Of a stretch of DNA of 64,000 nucleotides, positions 43,603 through 53,466 are shown piece after piece. The notes under the pieces were generated by a model. The model searched no databases, was not told where the DNA came from, and worked only from the letters and a program-made list of their open reading frames with translations. How positions within the stretch are numbered: position 1 is the first letter of the stretch; each line of letters starts with the position of its first letter. The stretch is from Variovorax guangxiensis (GTDB taxonomy: Bacteria > Pseudomonadota > Gammaproteobacteria > Burkholderiales > Burkholderiaceae_C). The stretch is from the NCBI RefSeq assembly GCF_003952165.1, contig NZ_RXFT01000017.1:1-64000 (forward strand), written 5' to 3'. Both the position numbers and the translations under genes were made by a program.

Positions 43603-44307
43603 TCAGCGCGGCACGATCCCCTGCAGCACGATGCGCTGAACGTTCTCGACGGTCTGCTCGAAGAACCCTTCGTCCTCCAGCGTGTGCCCCGACAGCGCCT
43701 GCACCTGCACGCCGAAGTCCGCGTAATGCTGCGTCATCGCCCACAGCGCGAAGATCAGGTGATGCGGATCGACCGGCGCCAGCTTGCCGGCTTCGATCCA
43801 CGCGCGGATCACTTCCGATTTCTTCTCCACCAGCGTGCGCAGTTCGCGATCGAGCTCGTCGCGCAGCAGCGGCGCGCCCTGGATCATCTCCAGGCAGAAG
43901 AGCCGTGACGCGTCGGGCCTGTCGCGCGAGACCACCAGCTTGCGGCGGATGTAGTCGCCGATGGCCTGGGCCGGATCCTGCTCGGCGCTGAAGCCGCGCA
44001 GCGGTTCGAGCCACAGTGCGAGCAGGTCGCGCAGCACGTTCACGTAGAGCTCTTCCTTGTTCGCGAAGTAGTAGAGCAGGTTGCTCTTCGACACGTCGGC
44101 GCGTGCGGCCACCTGGTCGATGGAGGTGCCGTGCAGGCCGAAGCGCGAGAACAGCCCCAGCGCCGCGCCGAGGATCGCGCTGCGCTTGTCCTCTATCTGA
44201 CGCAACCGGCGGTTCACCGCGGAAGCGCTTCGCACCGCGGGCTTCGCGCGCTTGCGCGCCGGGCTTTCCTTGCCGGCATTCGCAGCCAGCGCTTTTGTCT
44301 TCGGCAT
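43603..44307 (-). CDS. rutR: RutR, TetR-family pyrimidine-responsive repressor
   Basis: A 234-residue TetR regulator that binds TTGACCAnnTGGTCAA and is released by uracil or thymine. The helix-turn-helix is GLFSRFGLHGTSIDQVAARA then DVSKSNLLYYFANKEELY; the ligand half has the RutR-typical LFCLEMIQGAPLLRDEL and FALWAMTQHYADFGVQV. The N-terminal 38 residues are a basic Ala/Lys extension. It is convergent with rutF and divergent from a second operon whose upstream region holds a RutR box. Confidence 0.94.
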   Translation of the reverse strand: MPKTKALAANAGKESPARKRAKPAVRSASAVNRRLRQIEDKRSAILGAALGLFSRFGLHGTSIDQVAARADVSKSNLLYYFANKEELYVNVLRDLLALWLEPLRGFSAEQDPAQAIGDYIRRKLVVSRDRPDASRLFCLEMIQGAPLLRDELDRELRTLVEKKSEVIRAWIEAGKLAPVDPHHLIFALWAMTQHYADFGVQVQALSGHTLEDEGFFEQTVENVQRIVLQGIVPR

Positions 44308-44504
44308 CTTCCCTCGCTCTTGATCTGATCGTGAATCGACAAACGCGCACCACTGTAAGGCCACGGTGCATCGCCTTGCGCCCTGACCGCATTCGCAACG
44401 CATTCGCGCGCACCATGCTGACGCGACGGATGCTGTTTGTCCATTTGGTCCAACTGGCACAGACGTTGCATGGCGAAAGGCATGCCAAGCATGAGGAACC
44501 TGCC
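44308..44504. promoter_or_regulatory. Divergent control region with RutR box (44437-44452) and sigma-54 promoter (44455-44470)
   Basis: TTGTCCATTTGGTCCA (44437-44452) matches the RutR consensus with two mismatches and is nearly the reverse complement of the box upstream of rutA. Two bases later comes TGGCACAGACGTTGCA, a near-perfect sigma-54 -24/-12 element, 35 bp before the oxygenase start. Because the box abuts the -24 element, RutR could block promoter binding or autoregulate rutR. A GGTGCA half site near 44364 may be an NtrC contact. Confidence 0.75.
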
Positions 44505-45506
44505 ATGACCCTGCTTTCCGTACCCATCATCGATCTCGCGCCCTACTTCGCCGGAACGGACGAAGGCAAGGCGGAGGTAGCGAAGAAAGTCGACGAGGCC
44601 TGCCGCAGCATCGGCTTCCTCGTCATCACCAACCACGGCATCTCGCCCGAGTTGATCGCTCGCGTGTCGTCCCTCTCGCGCAAGTTCTTCGACATGCCAC
44701 TGGGCGAGAAGCGCAAGGTCGATCGTCCGCGCGAGGACGCGGTGCGCGGCTACAGCGCGGTGGGCGAGGAAGGCCTCTCCTACAGCCTCGAGGAGGCGGC
44801 GCCGGGCGACCTGAAGGAGTCGTTCTCCATCGGCCCCTCGAACGTGCCCGACGACGACTACCACCGCGGCCCCGCCGCAGGCCCGCACTTCGAGCCCAAC
44901 AGCTGGCCGCCCATCGAGGGCTTCAAGGAGGCCTACGAGCAGTACTTCGAGGCGATGAGCGATCTCTCGCGCTCGCTGATGCGCGTCTTCGCGCTCGGCC
45001 TCTCGCTGCCCGAGACCTTCTTCGACGACAAGATCGACAGGCACATCAGCATGTTCCGCGTGCTGAGCTATCCGCCGCAGCGCGAGCAGCCGCTGCCCGG
45101 CCAGCTTCGCGCGGGCGCGCACAGCGACTACGGCAGCCTCACCATCGTGCTGCCCGACGACAAGGGCCTGCAGGTGTTCAACAAGGCCGGCCAGTGGGTG
45201 GACGTGCCGCAGGTCGAGGGCGGCCTGGTGGTCAACATCGCCGACCTCATGATGCAGTGGACCAACGACCAGTGGGTTTCCACGCTGCACCGCGTGATCA
45301 ACCCGCCCTTCGAGGTGGCGAGCACGAACCGCCGCCAGTCGCTGGTGTTCTTCCACCAGCCCAACTACGACGCGATGGTCGAGTGCCTGCCGAGCTGCCT
45401 CGCGCCCGGCGAGCAGCCGAAATACGCGCCCATCTCCTCGGGCGACCACCTCACCTCGAAGTTCGTCAAGCAGACGACCTTCGGCGGCACCAAGGTCACG
45501 GCCTGA
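44505..45506 (+). CDS. 2-oxoglutarate/Fe(II) oxygenase, isopenicillin-N-synthase type (first of two)
   Basis: A 333-residue non-haem iron oxygenase. The DIOX_N domain (VPIIDLAPYFAGTDEGKAEV; GFLVITNHGISPELIARVSS) is followed by the double-stranded beta-helix with the iron ligands HSD (AGAHSDYGSLTIV) and a later His in WVSTLHRVINPP; the 2-oxoglutarate arginine is in TNRRQSLVFF. Relatives hydroxylate varied small molecules, including thymine in fungi. It is the first gene behind the RutR/sigma-54 control region, so a role on a pyrimidine-related compound is likely but inferred. Confidence 0.9.
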   Translation: MTLLSVPIIDLAPYFAGTDEGKAEVAKKVDEACRSIGFLVITNHGISPELIARVSSLSRKFFDMPLGEKRKVDRPREDAVRGYSAVGEEGLSYSLEEAAPGDLKESFSIGPSNVPDDDYHRGPAAGPHFEPNSWPPIEGFKEAYEQYFEAMSDLSRSLMRVFALGLSLPETFFDDKIDRHISMFRVLSYPPQREQPLPGQLRAGAHSDYGSLTIVLPDDKGLQVFNKAGQWVDVPQVEGGLVVNIADLMMQWTNDQWVSTLHRVINPPFEVASTNRRQSLVFFHQPNYDAMVECLPSCLAPGEQPKYAPISSGDHLTSKFVKQTTFGGTKVTA

Positions 45507-45520
45507 ATCGCGCGGATCAC

Positions 45521-45907
45521 ATGGCCCACCTGTCCTACGTCAACGTCTTCGCGAAGGACGTGGTCGCGCTCAGCGGCTTCTACCAGCGCGTGTTCGGCTT
45601 CAAGGAGATCGAGGCGATCCGCTCGCCCATCTTCCGCGGGTTGGACACCGGCAAGTCGAGCCTTGGCTTCAACGCGCTCGATGCCTACGAACTGCTGCAC
45701 CTGGGCGAGTTCTCCGACACGCGCGGCGTGAAGTTCCTGCTGAACATCGACGTCGACAGCCGGGCCGACGTCGACCGCATGGTGCCCGTCGCGCTCGAAG
45801 CCGGTGCCACGCTCGTGAAGCCGCCCTACGTCACCTACTACAACTGGTACCAGTCGGTGCTGCTCGATCCCGAAGGCAACGTGTTCCGCATCAATTTCAT
45901 GATGTAG
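45521..45907 (+). CDS. VOC superfamily protein
   Basis: A 128-residue single VOC module: LSYVNVFAKDVVALSGFYQR, GVKFLLNIDVDSRADVDRMV and SVLLDPEGNVFRINFMM. Position 4-7 and the end lack the usual H...E ligands (no His at the first strand, N in place of E near the end), so it may be a non-metal or binding variant. It follows the oxygenase gene by 14 bp. Confidence 0.82.
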   Translation: MAHLSYVNVFAKDVVALSGFYQRVFGFKEIEAIRSPIFRGLDTGKSSLGFNALDAYELLHLGEFSDTRGVKFLLNIDVDSRADVDRMVPVALEAGATLVKPPYVTYYNWYQSVLLDPEGNVFRINFMM

Positions 45908-45976
45908 CGGCGCGGCCCTCCATCTCCTCTCTCCTCTCTCTCCCCGTTCTTCACGCTCCTCACGAAAGGTTGCTCC

Positions 45977-47080
45977 ATGCCGCGCATTTCCTCCAACGGC
46001 CCGGCCCTCGGCCTGGCACTGACGCTCGCAGCCTGCGGCGCCTCGTTCTCGCTGCCGGCCGCCGCCGACGGCTTCACGCTGAAGGACAAGCCGAAGATCG
46101 CGATGCTCTACTTCGGCCCGAAGAACGACGGTGGCTGGACGCAGGCCTTCGACGAGGCGCGCGTGAAGATCGAGAAGGAGATCGGCCAGAAGATCCAGTT
46201 CGTGGAGAACGTGCCCGAGGACGCCTCGGCCATCAAGCCCGCGGCGGAAAAGTTCATCCAGCGCGGCGCCAACATCGTGATCGGCACCGCCTTCGGCTAC
46301 TCCGACAGCTTCAAGGACCTGGCCGCGAAGTACCCCGACGTGGCCTTCCTCAACGGCTCGGGCACCACCAACGGCAGCAACCTCGAGTCGTTCTACGGCC
46401 GCACCTACGAGAGCCAGTACCTCTGCGGCATGGCCGCCGGCGCGGCCTCGAAGACGGGCAAGCTCGGCTTCGTCGCGGCCAACCCCTTCGGCGTGGTGAA
46501 CTGGACCATCAACGCCTTCGCGCTCGGCGCGCAGAAGATGAACCCCAACGCCACCGTCAACGTGATCTACACCGGCGCGTGGAACGACCCGGTTAAGGAG
46601 CGCGCGGCGGCAGCAGCGCTCATCGACCAGGGCGCAGACGTGATCGGCCAGCACGTGGACAGCCCCACGCCGCAGATCGTCGCGCAGGAGCGCGGCGTGT
46701 ACGGCACCGGCCATCACCGCGACCTGCGCCAGTTCGCGCCCAAGGCCACGCTGTGCTCGTCGGTGTGGGTGTGGGACCGCTTCCTGACGCCGGAGCTCAA
46801 GAAGATCATGGCCGGCGGCTGGAAGCCCGCACAGTACGGCGCCTTCATCGAAATGAAGGACGGCGGCACCGACATCGCCGGCTTCGGGCCCGCCGTGCCC
46901 AAGGACAAAGCCGCTCTCATCGCCGCCGAGCGCGACGCGATCATGAAGGGCAAGCAGGTCTACGCCGGCCCGCTCGCCGACCGCGATGGCAAGGAGCGCG
47001 TGGCCAAGGGCGCCGTTCTTTCGGACGCCGAACTCTGGAAGATGGACTGGTTCGTCAAGGGCGTGGTCACGCAGAAGTAA
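45977..47080 (+). CDS. BMP-family (PnrA-like) ABC transporter substrate-binding protein
   Basis: A 367-residue periplasmic receptor. The signal peptide ends AAADG, with a possible lipobox LAAC at residues 17-20. PKIAMLYFGPKNDGGWTQAF is the hallmark N-terminus of basic-membrane-protein receptors, which bind nucleosides or nucleobases. IVIGTAFGYSDSFKDLAAKY and GQHVDSPTPQIVAQE complete the pattern. The ATPase and two permeases of the same importer type follow directly. Confidence 0.92.
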   Translation: MPRISSNGPALGLALTLAACGASFSLPAAADGFTLKDKPKIAMLYFGPKNDGGWTQAFDEARVKIEKEIGQKIQFVENVPEDASAIKPAAEKFIQRGANIVIGTAFGYSDSFKDLAAKYPDVAFLNGSGTTNGSNLESFYGRTYESQYLCGMAAGAASKTGKLGFVAANPFGVVNWTINAFALGAQKMNPNATVNVIYTGAWNDPVKERAAAAALIDQGADVIGQHVDSPTPQIVAQERGVYGTGHHRDLRQFAPKATLCSSVWVWDRFLTPELKKIMAGGWKPAQYGAFIEMKDGGTDIAGFGPAVPKDKAALIAAERDAIMKGKQVYAGPLADRDGKERVAKGAVLSDAELWKMDWFVKGVVTQK

Positions 47081-47098
47081 GCCGGAGCCACGCACCTC

Positions 47099-48625
47099 AT
47101 GCCCAATGCGCTCGAACTCACCGGCATACGCAAGTCCTTCGACGGCTTCGCGGCGCTGACCGATGCCCGCTTCTCCGCACGCTGGGGCGAGGTGCATGCG
47201 CTCCTGGGCGAGAACGGCGCGGGCAAGTCGTCGCTGATGAACATCGCGGCCGGGCTCTATGCACCCGAGGCCGGGCAGTTGCTGGTGGACGACAACGCGG
47301 TGCGGTTCGCCGGGCCGCGCGACGCGGCGAAGCACCGCATCGGCATGGTCCACCAGCATTTCAAGCTGGTGCGGCCTTTCACCGTGGCGCAGAACATCCT
47401 GCTCACCGCTCCGCCGCCGGCGGAGTTCCAGAGCCATGGCGAGCGGCTGCGCGAGATTTCGCGCGACATCCGCAACAAGGCCGCCGAGCTGGGTTTCGAC
47501 ATCGATCCCTCGAAGCGCGTCGATGCGCTTTCGGTCGCCGAGCAGCAGCGCGTGGAAATCCTCAAGGTGCTGCTGGCGGGCGCGCGCATCCTGATCCTCG
47601 ACGAGCCCACGGCCGTGCTGACCGACCAGGAGGCCGCGCGCCTGCTGCAGACGGTGCAGGGCCTGGCGCGCAAGGGCGCGGCGGTGGTGCTGGTCACGCA
47701 CAAGATGACCGACGTGAAGACTTATGCCGACCGCGTGACGGTGATGCGCGGCGGCCGCACGGTGGCCACGCTGAATCCGCAAGAAGCATCGGTCGCCGAG
47801 CTGGTGAAGCTCACGGTGGGCGAATCGATCGCTGCGCAGGGCTTCCAGCCCTCGGCGGCGCCGCGCGGGCCGGTGCGCCTTTCGGTGCGCGGCCTGCGCA
47901 CGCCCGCATCGCCCGAGGGCCGCCGCGTGCTCGACGGGGTGGACCTCGACCTGCATGCGGGCGAGATCTACGGCCTCGCCGGCGTGGGCGGCAACGGACA
48001 GGGCGAGCTGGCGGGCGCGATCATGGGCCTGGAAGGCGAACCCACCGAGGGCGAGATGCGGCTCGAAGGCCATCGCGACCTCAAGACGATGCCCGCCTCG
48101 GTGCGCCGGAGCATCGGCATCGCGGCCATTCCTGCCGACCGCTACGGGCTCGCGCTCGCCGGCGGCCTCTCGGTGGCAGAGAACTACGCCATCGGCCGCG
48201 TGCACACCGGCCGCTACGGCCCCGTGTGGCGCCTGCGCCGCAACCGCATCCAGAGCGACACGCAGGAGGCGGTGCGCGCCTTCGACGTGCAGGGCGTGCG
48301 CTCGGTCGCGCAGAAGGCGGCGCTGCTGTCGGGCGGCAACGCGCAGAAGCTGGTGCTCGCGCGCGAGTTCGGCAAGTCGCCCACGCTGGTGCTCGCGCAC
48401 AGCCCGAGCCGCGGGCTCGACGTGCGCGCCAGCGCCGAGGTGCATGCGCGGCTGCGCGCCGCGCGCGACAGCGGCGCGGCGGTGCTGCTCATCAGCGAAG
48501 ACCTCGACGAGGTGCTGCAGCTCGCCGACCGCGTGGGCGTGATGACGCGCGGGCGCATCGCCGGCGAGTTCGCGCAGCCCGCCGACCGCCAGGCCATCGG
48601 ACAGGCGATGGTGGACCATGGCTGA
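47099..48625 (+). CDS. Nucleoside-type ABC transporter, double ATPase (YufO/RbsA-like)
   Basis: A 508-residue protein with two ABC domains. The first is complete: Walker A GENGAGKSSLMNIA, signature LSVAEQQRVEILKVL, Walker B ILILDEPTAVLT and TH in LVTHKMTD. The second has a variant Walker A (GVGGNGQGELAGAI) and LSGGNAQKLVLAREF, but its Walker B is degenerate (LVLAHSPSRGLDV), as in this subfamily. The stop overlaps the permease start. Confidence 0.93.
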   Translation: MPNALELTGIRKSFDGFAALTDARFSARWGEVHALLGENGAGKSSLMNIAAGLYAPEAGQLLVDDNAVRFAGPRDAAKHRIGMVHQHFKLVRPFTVAQNILLTAPPPAEFQSHGERLREISRDIRNKAAELGFDIDPSKRVDALSVAEQQRVEILKVLLAGARILILDEPTAVLTDQEAARLLQTVQGLARKGAAVVLVTHKMTDVKTYADRVTVMRGGRTVATLNPQEASVAELVKLTVGESIAAQGFQPSAAPRGPVRLSVRGLRTPASPEGRRVLDGVDLDLHAGEIYGLAGVGGNGQGELAGAIMGLEGEPTEGEMRLEGHRDLKTMPASVRRSIGIAAIPADRYGLALAGGLSVAENYAIGRVHTGRYGPVWRLRRNRIQSDTQEAVRAFDVQGVRSVAQKAALLSGGNAQKLVLAREFGKSPTLVLAHSPSRGLDVRASAEVHARLRAARDSGAAVLLISEDLDEVLQLADRVGVMTRGRIAGEFAQPADRQAIGQAMVDHG

Positions 48626-49760
48626 AGCATCGCTCTCCGCCGACATGGCCTCGTCGCACAAGACAACGGCAGCGCAACAGCCCCAGCCGCTCGCCGGCCG
48701 CCGCTATGCGCTGGAGATCCGCCAGCACATGGCCTGGCACTGGCAGGCGCTGATCCTCGCGGCCGCGCTGCTCGCGGGCTTCGCCATCTCGGCGGCGATC
48801 CTCATCGCGGCGGGCGTGCCGGCCGACGAGCTCGCCAACGAGTTCGTGGTGCAGACCTTCCTCGACGGCCAGAACTTCCGCGCCGTGCTGTTCCAGGCCG
48901 CGCCGATGATCCTCGTCGGCCTCGCGGGCTGCGTCGCCTTCCGTGCGCGTTTCTGGAACCTCGGGCTCGAAGGCCAGATGATCTGGGGCGCCATCGGCGC
49001 GACCACCATCTCGATGTGGCAGATCGGCCCCGAGAACCTGCGCCTGCCGCTCATGTTCGCCGCGGCCATCGGCTGCGGGCTGCTGTGGGTGCTGGGGCCC
49101 GCGTGGCTCAAGCTCAAGCTCGGCGTGAACGAGATCATCTCCACGCTGATGCTCAACTACATGGCAGCCAACTTTCTGCTGCACCTGGTCTACGGCAGCT
49201 GGAAGGACCCGAAGGACAACTTCCCCTACTCGCCGCAGTTCCGCGCGTTCGAGCGCCTGCCCGAGCTGGGCGCGGGCATCGGCAGCTCGATCCTGCTGGC
49301 GGGCGTTGTCGCGCTGCTGGCGTGGTGGCTGGCGAGCGTGAGCCGCATGGGCCTGTACCTGCGCTTCGTCGACGCGAACCCGCGCGTGGCGCATGCCAGC
49401 GGCGTGCCGGTGCGGCGCACCATCTACGGCGCGGTGCTGCTGTCGGGCGCGATGGCCGGGCTCGCGGGCTTCGCTGTGGCGGCGGGGCAGGAGGGCCGGC
49501 TCACGCAGGCCTTCTATCAGGGGTACGGCTTCTCGGGCATCCTCATCGCCTTTCTCGCGCGCAACAACCCGCTGGCGGCCACGGTGGTGGCGCTGCTGGT
49601 GGCGGCGCTCTTCGTCACCGGGCGCAGCCTGCAGGTGTTCTACCAGGTGCCGTTCTCGATGGTTCAGCTGATCCAGGCGGTGATCGTGGTGTGCGTGGCG
49701 TCGAGCGATTTCTTCATCCGCCACCGGCTGCGCCGCGTGGGCGGGGAGGCCGTGCAATGA
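48618..49760 (+). CDS. Nucleoside-type ABC transporter permease (first)
   Basis: A 380-residue membrane protein of the BPD_transp_2 (YufP-like) family with about nine hydrophobic segments. LVGLAGCVAFRARFWNLGLE (GQM) and NEIISTLMLNYMAANFLLHL are the family signatures. It overlaps the ATPase gene by eight bases and the second permease by four (ATGA). Confidence 0.92.
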   Translation: MAEASLSADMASSHKTTAAQQPQPLAGRRYALEIRQHMAWHWQALILAAALLAGFAISAAILIAAGVPADELANEFVVQTFLDGQNFRAVLFQAAPMILVGLAGCVAFRARFWNLGLEGQMIWGAIGATTISMWQIGPENLRLPLMFAAAIGCGLLWVLGPAWLKLKLGVNEIISTLMLNYMAANFLLHLVYGSWKDPKDNFPYSPQFRAFERLPELGAGIGSSILLAGVVALLAWWLASVSRMGLYLRFVDANPRVAHASGVPVRRTIYGAVLLSGAMAGLAGFAVAAGQEGRLTQAFYQGYGFSGILIAFLARNNPLAATVVALLVAALFVTGRSLQVFYQVPFSMVQLIQAVIVVCVASSDFFIRHRLRRVGGEAVQ

Positions 49761-50689
49761 ACGGCGGCATCATCCTCAACTGGCTGGCGAGCACGCCGGA
49801 CTTCGCCGTGCCTTATGCGCTCGCTGCGCTCGGCCTCATCATCTGCGAGCGCGCGGGCGTGCTCGCGCTCGGCGCCGAGGGGCTGATGCTGGTCGGCGCG
49901 CTCGCCGGCATCGGCGCGCAGATCGTCATCGGCCAGCCGGCAGTGTCGCTGGTGCTCGCGATGCTGGCGGCCAGCGTGGTGTCGGTGCTGTTCGCGGTGA
50001 TGGTGATCTGGCTGCGCGTGAACCAGGTGATCGCCGGGCTCGCGCTGGTGTTCTTCTGCCAGGGGTTCACTGCGCTGGTCGGCTCGATGGCCGAGTGGAC
50101 CAACCATGCGACCGAGGGCATCGGCGCGATGGGACTGTGGCCGCTCTCGCTGCTGCCGGGCGTGGGCAAGCTCTTCGAGCAGAACGCAATGGTGTGGCTC
50201 ACGCTGCCGATCTTCGGCGCGGTGGCGTGGTTCTTTGCGCGTACCTCGGCCGGCCTGCGGCTGCGCGCGGTGGGCGAGAACCCGCAGGCGGCCGACGCGG
50301 CGGGCATCCGCGTCGCCGCCTGGCGCTTCGCGGCGGTGCTCGCGGGCTCGGCACTGGTGGGGCTGGCGGGCGCGTACATCTCGGTGGTCAGCACCAAGCT
50401 GTGGATCGCGGGCATGACCGGCGGGCGCGGCTGGATCGCGGTGGGCCTCGTCATCTTCGCGCGCTGGTCGCCGTGGAAGGCGCTCGCCGGCGCGCTGCTC
50501 TTCGGCTGCATCGAGGCGCTGATTCCCCAACTGGCCGCGGCCGGCGTGCAGCTGCCGCAGTACTTCGTGATGATGACGCCGTACGCGGTGACGCTCGGCG
50601 TGATGGTGTGGGTCGCGCTCTCGCGGCGCGGCGCCGACGAAGAGCCCGGCGCGCTGGGCCAACCCTACGTGAGAGAAGAGCGCCGATGA
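49757..50689 (+). CDS. Nucleoside-type ABC transporter permease (second)
   Basis: A 310-residue partner permease (YufQ-like). PYALAALGLIICERAGVLAL followed by GAEGLMLVGALAG and MTGGRGWIAVGLVIFARWSP are typical. ATG 49757 overlaps the previous stop and the stop overlaps the hydrolase gene start, so this set is tightly coupled. Confidence 0.92.
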   Translation: MNGGIILNWLASTPDFAVPYALAALGLIICERAGVLALGAEGLMLVGALAGIGAQIVIGQPAVSLVLAMLAASVVSVLFAVMVIWLRVNQVIAGLALVFFCQGFTALVGSMAEWTNHATEGIGAMGLWPLSLLPGVGKLFEQNAMVWLTLPIFGAVAWFFARTSAGLRLRAVGENPQAADAAGIRVAAWRFAAVLAGSALVGLAGAYISVVSTKLWIAGMTGGRGWIAVGLVIFARWSPWKALAGALLFGCIEALIPQLAAAGVQLPQYFVMMTPYAVTLGVMVWVALSRRGADEEPGALGQPYVREERR

Positions 50690-51399
50690 AGGCCTGGGTC
50701 TACAACGAGGAGCGCGAGCTCGACGCGGCGAAGTTCGCCGACTACCTCAATCCCGCCACCACCGCGGTCGTCTCCATCGACATGCACCGCGGCCACCTGG
50801 ACGACGGCCCCGACTGCCCCTGCCCCGCGCCGCGCGCGCGCGACGTGGTGGCGCCCATCGACGGCTTCCACGACGCGGTGCGCGGGCTGGGCGTGCGCAT
50901 CGTGCACGTCAGGTCGGTGCTGCGGCCCGGCGGGGTGGACGACATCAACGGCATTCCGTCGGCATGGCGGCGCACCTTCCCGCTGCACGTGGGCGAGATC
51001 CCGAACGCCGACGCGCACGCCATCGAAGGCTCGAAGTGGACCGAGTGGGTCACGCGCGTGGAGCCCGGCGACATGCGCGTGGACGGCAAGCGCCGGCTCT
51101 CGGCCTTCTATCCGACCGACCTCGACTTTCTTCTGCGCAACCAGCGCATCGAGACCGTGGTGCTCGACGGCGGCTTCACCGACTGCTGCGTGCTCAACAC
51201 CGCCTTCGACGCCAGCAACCGCAACTACCGCGTGATCGTGCTGCGCGACCTGGTGCGCGGCACCGACGCACACCTGGAAGGCGCGGCGCTCGCGATGGTG
51301 TCGCTGCACCTGGGGCTGGTGATGGACTCGCGCGAGCTGCTCGACCAATGGGGCGGCGCGCCCCGCCATGGCTCTTCTCCTTCTCCATCCCTTTCCTGA
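50686..51399 (+). CDS. Isochorismatase-fold cysteine hydrolase
   Basis: A 237-residue amidohydrolase-type enzyme. The triad is present: Asp in AVVSIDMHRGHLDD, Lys in VDGKRRLSAFYPTD and Cys in LDGGFTDCCVLNTAFD. It is the same fold as RutB but clearly a different subfamily (about the N-carbamoylsarcosine/nicotinamidase group). It starts on the permease stop (ATGA). A ring-opened amide or ureide is a likely substrate, given the setting; this is inference. Confidence 0.88.
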   Translation: MKAWVYNEERELDAAKFADYLNPATTAVVSIDMHRGHLDDGPDCPCPAPRARDVVAPIDGFHDAVRGLGVRIVHVRSVLRPGGVDDINGIPSAWRRTFPLHVGEIPNADAHAIEGSKWTEWVTRVEPGDMRVDGKRRLSAFYPTDLDFLLRNQRIETVVLDGGFTDCCVLNTAFDASNRNYRVIVLRDLVRGTDAHLEGAALAMVSLHLGLVMDSRELLDQWGGAPRHGSSPSPSLS

Positions 51400-51412
51400 G
51401 ATCCGACGCCCG

Positions 51413-52387
51413 ATGCCGAACTCCATTCCCCTCGTCGACCTCGGCGGCAACCTCGACCCGAGCACCCCCGCGGCCAAGACTTCCGCCTTGCAGCTGCACG
51501 AAGCGCTGAGCACCATCGGCTTCGCCTACATCTCGGGCCACACCGTGCGGCGCGCCACGCGGGACGCGGCCTTCGCGGCTTCGCGCGAATTCCACGCCTC
51601 CACGCTCGAGCAGAAGCGCTCGCTCGCGATCAACGCCTTTCATCGTGGCTACATGGGCATGGCCACCTCGACCATCGTGACCTCGTCGGTGGCCAAGGTC
51701 ACGCGGCCCAACATGAGCGAATCGCTGATGCTCATGCACGAGCTGCCGCCCGACGACCCGGGCCTGCTCGCCGGCCTGCCGATGCAGGGCCCGAACCAGT
51801 GGCCCGGGTGGCTACCGGGCTTCAAGCCCGCGATGACCGCGTACGTGAGCGAAGTGGACGCGCTGGGCCGCTACATCGTGCGCCTGATCGCCATGAGCCT
51901 CGGCCTGGAGGCGCACGCGCTCGACCACCATTTCGAGCGCCCGACCACATTCCTGCGCGCGCTTCACTATCCGCCGCAGCCGCCCGTGGAGGACGACCAG
52001 ATGGGCTCGGCGCCGCACACCGACTACGGAATCATCACGCTGCTCGCGCAGGACGATTCCGGCGGCCTGCAGGTGCGTCCGCGCGGCGGCGACTGGATCG
52101 AGGCGCCGCCGATTCCCGACACCTACGTGCTGAACGTCGGCGACATGCTGGCACGCTGGACCAACGACCGCTTCGTTTCAACGCCGCACCGGGTCATCAA
52201 CCGCTCGGGAGGCGACCGCTACTCGCTGCCCTACTTCCTCGATCCCGGAATGGACGCGCTGATCGAGTGCCTGCCCACCTGCACCGACGCGCGGCATCCC
52301 CCGCGCTACGAGCCCGTCACCTACGGCGAATACCTGCTCGAGCGCCTCGACAAGAACTACGCCTACCGCAAGCAGGCCAACGCCTGA
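51413..52387 (+). CDS. 2-oxoglutarate/Fe(II) oxygenase, isopenicillin-N-synthase type (second)
   Basis: A 324-residue paralogue of the first oxygenase in this operon. Iron ligands are HTD in APHTDYGIITLLAQDD and His in FVSTPHRVINRSGG; the 2-oxoglutarate arginine is in GGDRYSLPYFLDP. N-terminal IPLVDLGGNLDPSTPAAKTS and FAYISGHTVR differ from the first copy, so the two are diverged and probably act on successive or different substrates. It follows the hydrolase gene by 13 bp. Confidence 0.9.
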   Translation: MPNSIPLVDLGGNLDPSTPAAKTSALQLHEALSTIGFAYISGHTVRRATRDAAFAASREFHASTLEQKRSLAINAFHRGYMGMATSTIVTSSVAKVTRPNMSESLMLMHELPPDDPGLLAGLPMQGPNQWPGWLPGFKPAMTAYVSEVDALGRYIVRLIAMSLGLEAHALDHHFERPTTFLRALHYPPQPPVEDDQMGSAPHTDYGIITLLAQDDSGGLQVRPRGGDWIEAPPIPDTYVLNVGDMLARWTNDRFVSTPHRVINRSGGDRYSLPYFLDPGMDALIECLPTCTDARHPPRYEPVTYGEYLLERLDKNYAYRKQANA

Positions 52388-52423
52388 GCGGCCTCTTCTT
52401 CCATCTTCCCCAGGACCTCCACC

Positions 52424-53466
52424 ATGAAAAACTTCTCCCGCCGCGACTGCCTGCAAGCCATGGCGGCTGCGGCCGGCATGTCCGCACTCGCGATGCCCGG
52501 CATGTCTCTCGCCGCGCAGAGTCTCGTCGTCAACACCTACGGCGGGCGCTGGGAGAAATTCTGGCGGTCCGACCTGATGCCGATGTTCACGAAGTCGGCC
52601 GGCGTGGACACCACGCTCGACGTGGGCCTGGGCAAGAACTTCGTCGCCAACCTGCGCGCGGCCGGCGTCGCGAAGCCGCCCTACAGCATCCTGATGGTCA
52701 ACGAGAACATCGCGAGCCTGGTGCGCGCCGAAGGCTACTTCGAGCCCATTCCCGCGGCCAAGGTGCCCAACCTCGCGAACGCATACCCCATCCTGCGCAA
52801 CCCGGACGACAACGGGGTGCGCGGCATCGTCTCGACCATCGGCATCGGCTATCGCAAGGACCTGGTGAAGACGCCGCCCAAGTCGTGGTCGGACCTGTGG
52901 AGCAACCCCGAGTTCAAGGGCAAGATCGGCCTCTACCAGATCGGCAACACGGCAGCGATGCTGTTCCTGCTGATGACGGCCAAGCTCTACGGCGGCTCTC
53001 AGGACGCGATCGACCGCGCCTTCGTCGAGATCAAGAAGCTGCTGCCGTTCACGCAGGCGGACTGGAGCGGAACGCTTTCGACCATGCTCACGCGCGGCGA
53101 CGTGACGGTGGCGGTGATCGACTTCCCCGAGATCGTGGCGCTGCAGAAGAAGGGCGTACCGGTGGAGATGGTCGTGCCCACCGAAGGCGTGCTGGCCTTC
53201 GAGCAGTCGTTCAACGTGCTGAAGAATGCGCCGGCCAAGGAAGAGGCCTACAAGTATCTCGACTTCATCCTGCGCGCCGACGTGCAGGAGATGATGGCCA
53301 AGGAATTCTTCACCTCGCCCACCAATGTGCGCTCCAGGCTGTCGCCCGAGCTCGCCAAGGACGTTCCGGTGAGCGGCGAGCGCATGAAGTCGATCTTCCA
53401 GTTCGACTGGACCAAGGTCAATCCGCAGGTCGCGGCCATCACCGACCGCTGGAACCGGGAGATGAA

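Noticed and set aside
45365..48661. A 1098-codon minus-strand open frame
   Set aside because: It is a mirror of the oxygenase, BMP receptor and ATPase genes and has the same low-complexity antisense composition.
51799..53466. Possible long N-terminal extension of the PotA-like ATPase
   Set aside because: The frame is open through the oxygenase and receptor genes but reads as Arg-rich shadow; GTG 53467 gives the normal family length and a GTGA overlap.
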